Assembly: GCA_900548215.1 (NCBI GenBank)
Contig: URJI01000036.1
Location: 1 to 26,041, forward strand
DNA from: an uncultured Coprococcus sp.
Lineage (GTDB): Bacteria > Bacillota > Clostridia > Lachnospirales > Lachnospiraceae
Direction of reading: 5' to 3'
Length of the DNA stretch: 26,041 bases
The translations under genes and the position numbers were made by a program. The notes under the pieces are model-generated. The model did not search any database, had not been told where the DNA came from, and saw only the letters and a program-made list of their open reading frames with translations. Each line of letters begins with the position of its first letter. Position 1 is the stretch's first letter. Shown here piece by piece: positions 6,773 through 15,855 of the stretch.

Positions 6773-8338
6773 TCACTGCAGGTTCGTATAACCAAGCAGA
6801 AGCTCCTCTACTGCTTTTGCTGCCTCACGGCCTTCACGGATAGCCCATACTACCAAAGACTGTCCTCTATGCATATCACCGGCCACAAATACCTTTGGCA
6901 CGTTTGTCGCATACGACTTCGGGCATTCCGTTTTTACATTTGTTCTTTCATTGAGTTCTACACCAAAACTCTCAGCTACATAAGTCTGACATCCCAGAAA
7001 TCCTGCTGCGATGAGAACAACATCACAATCAACGATGTACTCACTGTCCTCGATCTCTGTCATACTCATCCTGCCAGTCTCAGGATTCTTCTTCCAGTCA
7101 AGCTTCACGCACTTGGCCGCCTTGACATTTCCATCCTTGTCCTTGATGAACTCTTTGACTGTAGTCTCATAGATTCTCGGATCATGTCCGTATACTGCTA
7201 TAGCCTCCTGCTGGCCGTAATCTGTCTTGCAGATCTTTGGCCACTCCGGCCATGGATTGTCAGGTGTCCTGCTGTCTGGCGCCTTTGGCATCATCTCAAG
7301 CTGGATTACGTTTACAGCGCCCTCACGAACCGCTGTTCCAACGCAGTCATTTCCTGTGTCACCACCGCCGATAACAAGAACATTTTTACCCTTACAGTTT
7401 ACAAACTGTTTATCTGCAAATCCTGAATTAACAAGGCTCATGGTCGTTGTCTTAAGGAAATCAACTGCAAAGTATATTCCCTTCGCCTCTCTTCCAGGCA
7501 CCTTGATGTCTCTTGGATTTGCCGCACCACATGCAAGCACTACTGCGTCGTACTCCTTAAGCAGATCCTCGGCCTTTACATATTTGAGGTTCTTATTCTT
7601 AAGGTACCCTGTCATCTGGTCATCTTTTGGACATACAGTCTTTGCAGCAGCCTTTCCGGTTGCAACTTCCGTGTTAAGTACAAACTTTATTCCGCGCTTC
7701 TTCATGACATCTATTCGTCTGTCTATGATCTGCTTCTCAAGCTTCATATTCGGAATACCATACATGAGAAGTCCGCCCGGCCTGTCACTTCTCTCATATA
7801 CAGTCACATCATGGCCACGGCCTATGAGCTGATCTGCCACCGCAAGTCCTGAAGGACCTGATCCGATGACAGCAACCTTTTTGCCGGAATGAACCTTTGG
7901 CTGCTCATCATTTACAAGATCATGGGCAAATGCATACTCTATGATCTCCCTCTCATTCTCACGCACAGACACCGGCTCTCCGTTCAGATTGCATGTACAT
8001 GCCTTCTCACAGAGTGCAGGACATACACGGCTTGTGAACTCAGGGAAGCAGTTCGTCTTGCTGAGTCTTGCAAATGCGTGCTCAAAATTATCGTTATACA
8101 GCATATCATTCCACTCAGGTATGAGATTGTTCAGTGGACATCCGGATGTCATTCCACATATATTCATTCCCGCCTGGCAAAATGGTACGCCACAATCCAT
8201 GCATCTTGCAGCCTGAAGTCTCTGCTCTTCTCGGCTAAGCGGAATATGGAATTCGTTGAAGTTCTTGATTCTTTCCTTTGGGGCAAGCTCTGTACTTGTC
8301 TTTCTCTCATACTCTAAAAATCCAGTTGGTTTTCCCAT
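6773..8338 (-). CDS. gltD: Glutamate synthase small (beta) subunit
   Basis: This subunit passes electrons from NAD(P)H through FAD and iron-sulfur clusters to the large subunit for glutamate synthesis from glutamine and 2-oxoglutarate. Cysteines of the N-terminal ferredoxin-like domain are visible: CMDCGVPFC (Cys46, 49, 54), Cys61/67 and CPALCEKAC (Cys106, 110, 114). The FAD-binding GSGPSG is at 159-164 with RPGGLLMYGIP at 186-196. The pyridine-nucleotide GGGDTGN is at 324-330. The length of 521 residues is slightly above the usual 470-500. The ATG lies two bases after the gltB stop and is preceded by GGAGG inside gltB's end. A bidirectional terminator follows. Confidence 0.96.
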   Translation of the reverse strand: MGKPTGFLEYERKTSTELAPKERIKNFNEFHIPLSREEQRLQAARCMDCGVPFCQAGMNICGMTSGCPLNNLIPEWNDMLYNDNFEHAFARLSKTNCFPEFTSRVCPALCEKACTCNLNGEPVSVRENEREIIEYAFAHDLVNDEQPKVHSGKKVAVIGSGPSGLAVADQLIGRGHDVTVYERSDRPGGLLMYGIPNMKLEKQIIDRRIDVMKKRGIKFVLNTEVATGKAAAKTVCPKDDQMTGYLKNKNLKYVKAEDLLKEYDAVVLACGAANPRDIKVPGREAKGIYFAVDFLKTTTMSLVNSGFADKQFVNCKGKNVLVIGGGDTGNDCVGTAVREGAVNVIQLEMMPKAPDSRTPDNPWPEWPKICKTDYGQQEAIAVYGHDPRIYETTVKEFIKDKDGNVKAAKCVKLDWKKNPETGRMSMTEIEDSEYIVDCDVVLIAAGFLGCQTYVAESFGVELNERTNVKTECPKSYATNVPKVFVAGDMHRGQSLVVWAIREGREAAKAVEELLLGYTNLQ

Positions 8339-8340
8339 TC

Positions 8341-11300
8341 CTACTTACCTCCATTCTTAACCTTGTAGAACGCTTCGATAGCTGCCTTCTCGCGGCTTAA
8401 GCCTTTCTCTTCAAATGCAACGATCATGTTCATCATCTTCTTGTAATCCTTTGGAATGATCTTCTTGAACTTTGGAAGATAGTTCTCAAAGTCGTCAAGG
8501 ATCTTCTTTCCTATATCTGAATTTGTGTAGTTTACATGATCCATGATGAGCTGCTTAAGCTCGCTCACCTCATATTTGTCAGTGACTGACTCTATGGATA
8601 TCATTTCCTTGTTAAGTCTCTTGTACAGGTCATTCTCCATATCAAGTACATAAGCGACACCGCCGCTCATACCGGCTGCAAAGTTCTTGCCTGTTGTTCC
8701 AAGCACCACAACCTTACCGCCTGTCATGTACTCGCATCCGTGATCTCCGACACCCTCTACAACTGCCACAGCACCTGAGTTACGCACTGCAAATCTCTCA
8801 CCTGCAACACCGTTGATGAACGCCTTACCGCTTGTTGCTCCGTACAGTGCTACGTTTCCAATGATGATGTTATCCTCATGTTTAAAGCTTACAGAGCGAG
8901 GTGGATAGACTATAAGTTTTCCTCCTGAAAGTCCCTTCCCAAAGTAATCGTTGCTGTCGCCCACAAGTTCCAGAGTAAGGCCCTTTGGTATAAACGCTCC
9001 AAAGCTCTGTCCTCCGGCACCATTACATTTGACGATATAAGTGTCGTCGTCAAGTGTCTCACCGTATCTCTTAGTAATCTCTGATCCAAATATTGTTCCA
9101 ACAGACCTGTCTGTATTTCCTACATCCAGCTCCACGCTCTTCTTCTGCTTCTTCTCCAGAGCCGGTCCAAGCTTCTTCATGAGAACCGTCATATCCACGG
9201 TCTTCTCAAGCTGGAAATCATACACATTCTTCTCATGATACTTTACCTTGTTCTGCGGCATATCTATATATGGGTTGTTGATTATCTTGTCCAGTATAAC
9301 ATTTCTCTCATCAGCTCTGTCGCTGCTCATCAGAAGATCTGAACGTCCAACCAGCTCATCGACTGTTCTGACTCCGAGCTTGCTCATGTACTCACGAAGC
9401 TCCTCTGCTATGAACAGCATGAAGTTCTTCACGTACTCTGGCTTTCCTCTGAATCTCTTTCTGAGTTCTGGGTTCTGAGTTGCTATACCGACAGGACATG
9501 TGTCAAGGTTACATACTCTCATCATGACACATCCCATAGTTACAAGCGGCGCTGTTGCAAATCCAAATTCCTCTGCGCCGAGCATTGCAGCTATAGCAAC
9601 ATCACGGCCTGTCATCAGCTTACCGTCTGCCTCAAGGATAACCTTGTTTCTGAGATCATTCATGATAAGTGTCTGATGTGTCTCTGCAAGTCCGAGCTCC
9701 CAAGGAAGTCCTGCATAGTGAATTGAGTTGTTAGGTGCTGCACCTGTTCCACCGTCATAACCTGAGATCAGGATGACCTGTGCTCCAGCCTTTGCAACAC
9801 CGGCAGCTACTGTACCAACACCGGCCTCGGACACAAGTTTTACTGATATTCTCGCATCACGGTTTGCGTTCTTGCAGTCGTAGATGAGCTGTGCAAGATC
9901 CTCTATCGAATAGATATCGTGGTGTGGTGGTGGGGAGATAAGGCTTACACCCGGTGTTGAAAGTCTTGTCTTTGCGATCCATGGATATACCTTTCCACCT
10001 GGAAGATGTCCGCCCTCGCCAGGCTTTGCTCCCTGTGCCATCTTGATCTGTATCTCCTTGGCACTCACAAGATATCTCGATGTGACACCAAATCTTCCTG
10101 ATGCAACCTGCTTGATGGCTGAGCATCTGTTCTTGCCATCCTTTCCGATCGTAAGTCTCTCTATCGACTCACCGCCCTCTCCTGAATTGGACTTGCCGCC
10201 CAGCTCATTCATAGCGATGGCCATACACTCATGTGCCTCCTGTGATATACTTCCGTAACTCATGGCACCTGTCTTGAATCTCTTCACGATCTCACTTGCA
10301 GGCTCAACCTCATCAAGTGGAATCGGCTTATCAGCAAACTTGAAGTCCATAAGGCCTCTCAGGTGGAATGGCTTCTGCTCGTCATGGAGCGCTGCTGTGT
10401 ACTGCTTAAACATCTTGTAGTCGCCGCGCCTTGTAGCCTCCTGAAGAAGATGTATAGTAACAGGATTGTACAGATGCTCCTCCTTGCCGCTTCTGAACTT
10501 GTGTGCACCGATGCTTGTGAGAGCAAGGTTTGTGTTCAGGCCAAGCGGATCAAATGCTGATGAATGGAGATCATCAACTGTCTTCTCAAGCTCTTTTATA
10601 CCAGAACCACCTACACGGCTTACTGTATTTGTAAAGTATCTGTCCACAACGTCCTTTGAAAGACCGATACACTCAAATATCTGTGAACCCATGTATGACT
10701 GTATAGTTGATACACCCATCTTGGATGCGATCTTTACTATTCCGTGACATATTGCACTGTTGTAATCATCGACAGCCGCATTGAAATCCTTGTTCAGCAG
10801 ATGTGAATCTACCATCTGCTTGATCGTCTCTATTGCAAGATATGGATTGACTGCACATGCACCGTATCCGAGAAGTGTTGCAAAGTGATGAACATTTCTT
10901 GGATCAGCACTCTCAAGGATGATCGCAACCGCTGTTCTCTTCTTTGTACGTACCAGATGCTTCTGCATAGCTGACACTGCAAGAAGTGATGGGATTGCCA
11001 CATGGTTCTCGTCCACGCCCCTGTCTGAAAGGATCAATATATTTACACCGTCCCTGTAGAGCTTATCAGCCTCGATGAAGAGTCTGTCCAGAGCCTTCTC
11101 CATGGATGTGTTCTTATAATAAAGAATAGGAAGTGTCGCAACCTTAAGTCCAGGTACATTCATATTCTTGATCTTCAGAAGATCTGTATTTGTCAATATT
11201 GGATGGTTGATCTTCAGCACATGGCAGTTCTCCGGCTTCTCCTCAAGGATGTTACCATCCTTTCCGAGATATACCGATGTGGATGTGACAACTTCCTCTC

Positions 11301-12909
11301 TGATCGCATCGATAGGAGGATTTGTAACCTGTGCAAATAACTGCTTGAAGAAGTTGAACAGTGGCTTGTGGCTGTTCGAAAGGACTGCCAGCGGTGTATC
11401 AGTACCCATGGCACTGATGGCCTCCGCACCTTTCTCTGCCATAGGATATATGGTGTTCTTGAAATCCTCGTAGGTGTAGCCAAATGCTTTCTGAAGTCTT
11501 GCCCTCTCCTCATCTGTGTACTCCTGAACTCTGATGTTCGGGATCTTCAGATCAGCGAGATGAACAAGATTGCTGTCTACCCACTCACCATATGGTTTTG
11601 CAAGCGCATACTTCTCTTTGATCTCCTCATCTGATATGAGACGTCCGTTCACTGTATCCACAAGAAGCATCTTGCCCGGTCTGAGACGATCCTTCTTTAC
11701 GATCCTCGATGGATCCACGTCAAGGACTCCAACCTCTGATGAAAGTACAAGGTAATCATCATCTGTTATATAGTATCTCGATGGTCTCAGTCCGTTTCTG
11801 TCAAGGACTGCGCCCATGAGCTCACCGTCTGTAAATAATATAGAAGCAGGACCATCCCAAGGCTCCATCATGGTTGCATAATACTGATAGAAGTCCTTCT
11901 TCTCCTGACTCATGGCTCTGTCGTTCTCCCATGGCTCAGGGATGGTGATCATGACCGCCATAGGAAGTGGTATGCCGTTCAGTACCAGGAACTCAAGGCA
12001 ATTGTCAAGCCTTGCTGAATCCGATCCATCCGGATCAAGAACAGGCATAACCTTGTACATCTCATCCTGCATGATGGTAGACTCCATGGTCTCCTCGCGG
12101 GCGATCATCTTGTCCTCATTTCCCCTTATTGTATTGATCTCACCGTTGTGGCACAGGTATCTGTATGGATGAGCTCTGAGCCATGATGGCGTTGTGTTCG
12201 TTGAGAATCTTGAATGAACAAGTCCTATGGCTGACTCATAGTCAGGATCCTGAAGATCGTTGTAGAACATTCTGAGCTCTCCGACGAGAAACATTCCTTT
12301 ATATACTATGGTCTTGCTTGAAAGTGATGGAACATATGTGTCATCATTGCTCTCCTCAAATATTCTTCTGACGAAGTAGAGCTTCCTGTCGAAATCCATT
12401 CCGGCCTTCACTGTCTCAGGTCTTCTGATGAACGCCTGCATGATACACGGCATTACATCAAGAGCCTTTTTGCCAAGGATACCAGGAGTTGTTGGAACCT
12501 CTCTCCAGCAGATGAACTCAAGGCCTTCCTTCTCTACTATGACCTCGAACATCTTCATAGCCTGCTTGCGAGGCAGCTCTTTCTGTGGAAAGAAGAACAT
12601 TCCTATTCCATAGTCGCCTTCCTTTCCAAGGTCATATCCGAGTTCCGATACAGCCTTGGTGAAAAACTTATGTGATATCTGAAGGAGTATACCTACACCG
12701 TCTCCGGTCTTGCCCTCTGCGTCCTTTCCTGCTCTGTGCTCAAGATTCTCAACAATCTTGAGAGCATTGTTCACTGTGTCATGTGTCTTGATACCTTTGA
12801 TATTTACAACGGCACCGATACCACAGTTATCATGCTCAAAGCTTGGGTCGTATAATCCGGTATTCTCTGCTCTCTTATTCTCAATCATGTCCTGTTCCGT
12901 CCTTTCCAT
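8341..12909 (-). CDS. gltB: Glutamate synthase large (alpha) subunit
   Basis: At 1522 residues this is the full-length bacterial large subunit. It hydrolyses glutamine, channels the ammonia and forms glutamate on an FMN site. The catalytic Cys29 in HDNCGIGA would become the N-terminus after removal of a 28-residue pro-peptide. The class II amidotransferase domain spans about 29-430. The FMN/synthase domain (about 850-1210) includes SGEGGE, KPGEGGHLPG and SGYDGGTGAAP, and the 3Fe-4S cysteines are Cys1127, 1133 and 1138 in CVMMRVCNLDTCPVG. The C-terminal Gly-rich beta-helix domain lies around 1290-1460. The ATG at 12909 has a poor ribosome site; ATG at codon 8 is an alternative that does not change the mature protein. 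It is co-transcribed with gltD. Confidence 0.97.
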   Translation of the reverse strand: MERTEQDMIENKRAENTGLYDPSFEHDNCGIGAVVNIKGIKTHDTVNNALKIVENLEHRAGKDAEGKTGDGVGILLQISHKFFTKAVSELGYDLGKEGDYGIGMFFFPQKELPRKQAMKMFEVIVEKEGLEFICWREVPTTPGILGKKALDVMPCIMQAFIRRPETVKAGMDFDRKLYFVRRIFEESNDDTYVPSLSSKTIVYKGMFLVGELRMFYNDLQDPDYESAIGLVHSRFSTNTTPSWLRAHPYRYLCHNGEINTIRGNEDKMIAREETMESTIMQDEMYKVMPVLDPDGSDSARLDNCLEFLVLNGIPLPMAVMITIPEPWENDRAMSQEKKDFYQYYATMMEPWDGPASILFTDGELMGAVLDRNGLRPSRYYITDDDYLVLSSEVGVLDVDPSRIVKKDRLRPGKMLLVDTVNGRLISDEEIKEKYALAKPYGEWVDSNLVHLADLKIPNIRVQEYTDEERARLQKAFGYTYEDFKNTIYPMAEKGAEAISAMGTDTPLAVLSNSHKPLFNFFKQLFAQVTNPPIDAIREEVVTSTSVYLGKDGNILEEKPENCHVLKINHPILTNTDLLKIKNMNVPGLKVATLPILYYKNTSMEKALDRLFIEADKLYRDGVNILILSDRGVDENHVAIPSLLAVSAMQKHLVRTKKRTAVAIILESADPRNVHHFATLLGYGACAVNPYLAIETIKQMVDSHLLNKDFNAAVDDYNSAICHGIVKIASKMGVSTIQSYMGSQIFECIGLSKDVVDRYFTNTVSRVGGSGIKELEKTVDDLHSSAFDPLGLNTNLALTSIGAHKFRSGKEEHLYNPVTIHLLQEATRRGDYKMFKQYTAALHDEQKPFHLRGLMDFKFADKPIPLDEVEPASEIVKRFKTGAMSYGSISQEAHECMAIAMNELGGKSNSGEGGESIERLTIGKDGKNRCSAIKQVASGRFGVTSRYLVSAKEIQIKMAQGAKPGEGGHLPGGKVYPWIAKTRLSTPGVSLISPPPHHDIYSIEDLAQLIYDCKNANRDARISVKLVSEAGVGTVAAGVAKAGAQVILISGYDGGTGAAPNNSIHYAGLPWELGLAETHQTLIMNDLRNKVILEADGKLMTGRDVAIAAMLGAEEFGFATAPLVTMGCVMMRVCNLDTCPVGIATQNPELRKRFRGKPEYVKNFMLFIAEELREYMSKLGVRTVDELVGRSDLLMSSDRADERNVILDKIINNPYIDMPQNKVKYHEKNVYDFQLEKTVDMTVLMKKLGPALEKKQKKSVELDVGNTDRSVGTIFGSEITKRYGETLDDDTYIVKCNGAGGQSFGAFIPKGLTLELVGDSNDYFGKGLSGGKLIVYPPRSVSFKHEDNIIIGNVALYGATSGKAFINGVAGERFAVRNSGAVAVVEGVGDHGCEYMTGGKVVVLGTTGKNFAAGMSGGVAYVLDMENDLYKRLNKEMISIESVTDKYEVSELKQLIMDHVNYTNSDIGKKILDDFENYLPKFKKIIPKDYKKMMNMIVAFEEKGLSREKAAIEAFYKVKNGGK

Positions 12910-12949
12910 GTTTTTGTCATTCTCAACGATAATCTGTTTTTGACTTTAG

Positions 12950-12990
12950 TTTCTCAAGTAAATATTCTTATTTTTATATTTTTCTCAAGT
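12950..12990. repeat. Direct repeat in the gltB leader
   Basis: TTTCTCAAGT occurs exactly at 12950-12959 and 12981-12990, a 31-bp period (about three helical turns), between the predicted gltB start point and its coding region. It could be an operator for nitrogen control or simply AT-rich chance. The rest of the 12910-13228 gap holds the gltB promoter, the terminator at 13154-13200 and otherwise featureless AT-rich sequence. Confidence 0.4.
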
Positions 12991-13007
12991 GTTTTATCGT
13001 TTTTGAT

Positions 13008-13036
13008 ATATTACTACCATTCTCTCTGTTTGTAAA
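13008..13036 (-). promoter_or_regulatory. Predicted gltBD promoter
   Basis: On the minus strand, TTTACA (13031-13036) and TAATAT (13008-13013) are separated by 17 bp. The start point would be near 13001, giving a leader of roughly 90 bases before gltB. The leader is AT-rich and contains the paired TTTCTCAAGT repeat. I saw no recognisable riboswitch or T-box. Confidence 0.6.
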
Positions 13037-13153
13037 CAACTTTTTTTGGAGAATTGTCTGACTGTTTTTGAATTGTATTTTTTTATTGCTATTGTATATA
13101 CATTTCAAGTCATTGTGTGTGATATATTTTATTTTTCGGTACTATTTTAATGC

Positions 13154-13200
13154 AAAAAGGCGGCTGTGAAAGACCATTTAATATCTATCACAGCCGCCTT
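13154..13200 (-). terminator. Rho-independent terminator of the LCP gene
   Basis: A perfect 13-bp stem, AAGGCGGCTGTGA (13157-13169) with its complement at 13188-13200, is followed on the minus strand by a run of five T residues (13154-13158). It lies 28 bp after the LCP stop codon. Confidence 0.9.
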
Positions 13201-13228
13201 AGGCCATATCATATTGAATTATTATTGA

Positions 13229-15649
13229 TTATTCTTCTACTATCATACCCTTTGGTGGTTCCTTGATGGTCCTCAGATCGCCATCCTCACCGTCATCCTT
13301 TATGCCATTGCCAGGGTTCTCTGTACTTACTATGACTTTCTGTGCCTGCACACCTGATTCTTCTGCAAGGCTTGAATTGATTGCTGCTGCCTCTGATGAA
13401 ACCCTGTAGTTCTTAGTGCCGTACAGATATTCATGGAGCGCCTGTACATTCGCCGCCATATCAGCAGCAACTATACAGTTGCCCTTATCAGTTATATCCG
13501 CGGTCTCATATGCAAACGGGAATCCTGCAGTATCTACAACTTTATACTTCGCTACGCTCTTTACAAGATTGTGTATATCATCCTTGTTAAGGCTTGTTGA
13601 TATGCACTTAAATGATACGTCCACAAATGAGTCGAGAGAACCTGTATCCGCTTTAAGCAGTTTATCTATAACCTTCATGAGGACTATTCTCTGTCTCTCT
13701 GTTCTCGTTATATCACCCTTGCCCGTTGATCTTATTCTTGAGTACGCCACCGCCTGCTGACCATCAAGAGTATACTGCCCAGCCTCTGTGATTCCTGATG
13801 AATATGCACCGGACAGACTTATCTGTTCAGCAAGATTCTTGTTGAAATTGTTTACTTCATCATCAAGGATATTCACATCAACACCACCAACAGCATCGAT
13901 GATACTTGCCATCGCATTGAAATCAACCGCAACATAATCCGTTATATTTAAATCCAGATTCGTATTCAGCGTATTGATGGCTGTCACAGGACCGCCAACC
14001 TGATATGCATAATTTACCTTCTGGCTCACATCCATAGAACCGCTTGCAATCTCCATAAGTGTATCTCTGTATACAGATACAAACTTTATCTCCTGTGTAC
14101 CCTCGTTAATGCTTGCAATCATTATACTATCGCTGTTTGTTCCAGAACCAAGATTCTGCTCTCTGGAATCAACTCCGTACAGCGCTATTGTCCTATAACC
14201 GCTTGTCGCATCCTTTACTCCGGTGTTGGTCAGGAGCTGATCTTCACTGATCTCATTTATATCCATCTCGTTATACTTCATCCTTGCATAATTCTTCACG
14301 TAGATTACGCAGATAAGTATAAACATAGCCAGAAGGACGAAGAATGCTATAGCCCACACCTTCGTGCTTATGTTCAGTTTCTTTCTCTCTGGATTAACAA
14401 CCTTAGGATCTGACTCGTCAAGAAGATTCTCTCTGAAGAACTTCTCACTGTCTGATTCTGTATCATCCTCAGGCTCTTCCTCGTCATCTTCAAGATCCAC
14501 AGCATCAAATCCAAGAGCCTTTCCTATCTCACCAAGTCCAAGATCCGCTGTATCTGACTCTGAATAACTGAGTTTATCCTCATCTATATCCTTCTCAATC
14601 CTATCAAGCTCGTCCATATCCAGCATGTCCGATCTTTTTGCAGCAGGATCTGTGTTGTCATCATCTTCTATATCATCTGATACATCATATGTATCGTCCT
14701 GATCTGCCGGTGATGCCTCTGGGACCTCTTCCGTTACTGTCTCTTCAGGTTGAATGTCAGCTACAATATCTGGAACAGTATTCTCTGCATTGTTGATGCT
14801 TTTTTCTACAGAGTTGGTCTCCTGAACGTCTGCTTCTGGGATCTCCACTTCCTTGTCAGCCGTTCCCGCATTCTGTACACTGTCTTCATCAGCCTTCTTC
14901 GCCTGTCGTATTTTGTCAGCTTCCTGCCGTCTCTGCATCTCCTGCCGAACTCTGAGCTTTCTTGCCTCTTCTTTCTCGTTCTGCTCACGCTCAAACTCAA
15001 GCCGTTCAACCTCAGCCTTTGCCTTGGCAACATTGCGCTGTGTGCGCTCCCATGCCTCTCTTCTGAGTTCTTCATGCCTGCTTCTGCTGTTGGCCTCGAG
15101 ATTATTCACCTCTTTCAATAGATTGTCCACTGACGAGCTGCCGCTCTCCGGTGCATCATTTCTTATCTGACGTCTGGCCTTCTTCTCAGCCTCCTGTATT
15201 CTGTTTCTCGATGCATTCTTCGCCCTTCTGGCCCGGCTGTCCTCATGATAATACTCATCATACTCCCCTGCCGTTCCAACAGATTCTGCCGGTTTTCTAA
15301 CCGGGCGTTCTTTTCTCTCAGGTCTGTCCGCACGTCTCTCTTCATTCTCAAGCCTTACTGGCGTTCTGTCATCAGAGACCCTTCTTCGTCTTGCCGGTTT
15401 GTCTGATGTACTTTCTGCTCTTCTATTCGCTGAAACCGCACCTGTATCTTCCGCTGGTTTTCTTGATGATCTGGCGGTTTTTTCCACATTCTTTCTGGCA
15501 TCAGCTTTTTTCTTCTTTTTCTTCTTATCTCCGAACAATAACGATCCGAGCAATCCACCATCTTCCAGGTAGTCGTCATCGTCATTGAGCCAATCCATAT
15601 CCTCATCATAATCCGAGGACATTCTGCTCTTTTTATTCTTATTATCCAT
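13229..15649 (-). CDS. LytR-CpsA-Psr (LCP) protein with very long charged cytosolic region
   Basis: LCP proteins transfer undecaprenyl-linked glycopolymers to peptidoglycan at the outer membrane face. A single transmembrane helix is at about 428-450. The extracellular LCP domain (about 487-655) shows IALYGVDSREQ, a DSIMIASIN strand, FVSVYRDTLMEI, DAVGGVDVNI and the C-terminal Arg-rich AYSRIRSTGKGDITRTERQR. A Ser/Glu/Gly-rich tail of about 100 residues follows. What is unusual is the first 425 residues: an acidic patch (13-30), seven consecutive lysines (42-48), Arg/Lys-rich disorder, a likely coiled coil (about 180-265) and a Glu/Asp-rich segment. Typical LCP proteins have only a short cytosolic tail. 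AAAGGAG precedes the ATG by five bases. Confidence 0.92.
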   Translation of the reverse strand: MDNKNKKSRMSSDYDEDMDWLNDDDDYLEDGGLLGSLLFGDKKKKKKKADARKNVEKTARSSRKPAEDTGAVSANRRAESTSDKPARRRRVSDDRTPVRLENEERRADRPERKERPVRKPAESVGTAGEYDEYYHEDSRARRAKNASRNRIQEAEKKARRQIRNDAPESGSSSVDNLLKEVNNLEANSRSRHEELRREAWERTQRNVAKAKAEVERLEFEREQNEKEEARKLRVRQEMQRRQEADKIRQAKKADEDSVQNAGTADKEVEIPEADVQETNSVEKSINNAENTVPDIVADIQPEETVTEEVPEASPADQDDTYDVSDDIEDDDNTDPAAKRSDMLDMDELDRIEKDIDEDKLSYSESDTADLGLGEIGKALGFDAVDLEDDEEEPEDDTESDSEKFFRENLLDESDPKVVNPERKKLNISTKVWAIAFFVLLAMFILICVIYVKNYARMKYNEMDINEISEDQLLTNTGVKDATSGYRTIALYGVDSREQNLGSGTNSDSIMIASINEGTQEIKFVSVYRDTLMEIASGSMDVSQKVNYAYQVGGPVTAINTLNTNLDLNITDYVAVDFNAMASIIDAVGGVDVNILDDEVNNFNKNLAEQISLSGAYSSGITEAGQYTLDGQQAVAYSRIRSTGKGDITRTERQRIVLMKVIDKLLKADTGSLDSFVDVSFKCISTSLNKDDIHNLVKSVAKYKVVDTAGFPFAYETADITDKGNCIVAADMAANVQALHEYLYGTKNYRVSSEAAAINSSLAEESGVQAQKVIVSTENPGNGIKDDGEDGDLRTIKEPPKGMIVEE

Positions 15650-15695
15650 TGGAGCTCCTTTATCAAAAAATCTAAAAATGTCGTTACCTCGCTTT

Positions 15696-15724
15696 ATAAT
15701 ACATTATATTATTTGCTTTTACAA
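15696..15724 (-). promoter_or_regulatory. Predicted promoter of the LCP gene
   Basis: On the minus strand, TTGTAA (15719-15724) and TATTAT (15696-15701) are 17 bp apart, about 50 bp upstream of the LCP ATG. An overlapping perfect TATAAT lies a few bases upstream but lacks a good -35, so the exact start point is uncertain. Confidence 0.5.
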
Positions 15725-15755
15725 CACCTTAAATAAAAGATAAACTCTACATATA

Positions 15756-15793
15756 AAAGAAAGAACAGCATCAACTCCTGCTGTTCTTTCTTT
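15756..15793 (-). terminator. Terminator hairpin after the zinc-ribbon gene
   Basis: A perfect 15-bp inverted repeat, AAAGAAAGAACAGCA (15756-15770) with its complement at 15779-15793, has an 8-base loop. On the minus strand the stem ends in TTCTTT and continues TTATA. It lies 62 bp after the stop codon at 15856. Confidence 0.75.
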
Positions 15794-15855
15794 ATCTAAA
15801 TACAGATGATTATAAGTCTACAGATACCGAATATGCAATACCCCTTATGCTTATA

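Noticed and set aside
6677..7426. Long plus-strand open frame (249 codons)
   Set aside because: It lies opposite gltD, begins within the terminator region, and its product lacks any domain-like pattern.
12910..13007. Riboswitch or T-box in the gltB leader
   Set aside because: The leader is almost entirely A/T with no stable stems or conserved aptamer motifs; only the 10-bp direct repeat stands out.
14853..15170. Plus-strand open frames opposite the LCP N-terminal region
   Set aside because: Serine/leucine/cysteine-rich products are the usual antisense reading of a charged Glu/Arg-rich coding strand.
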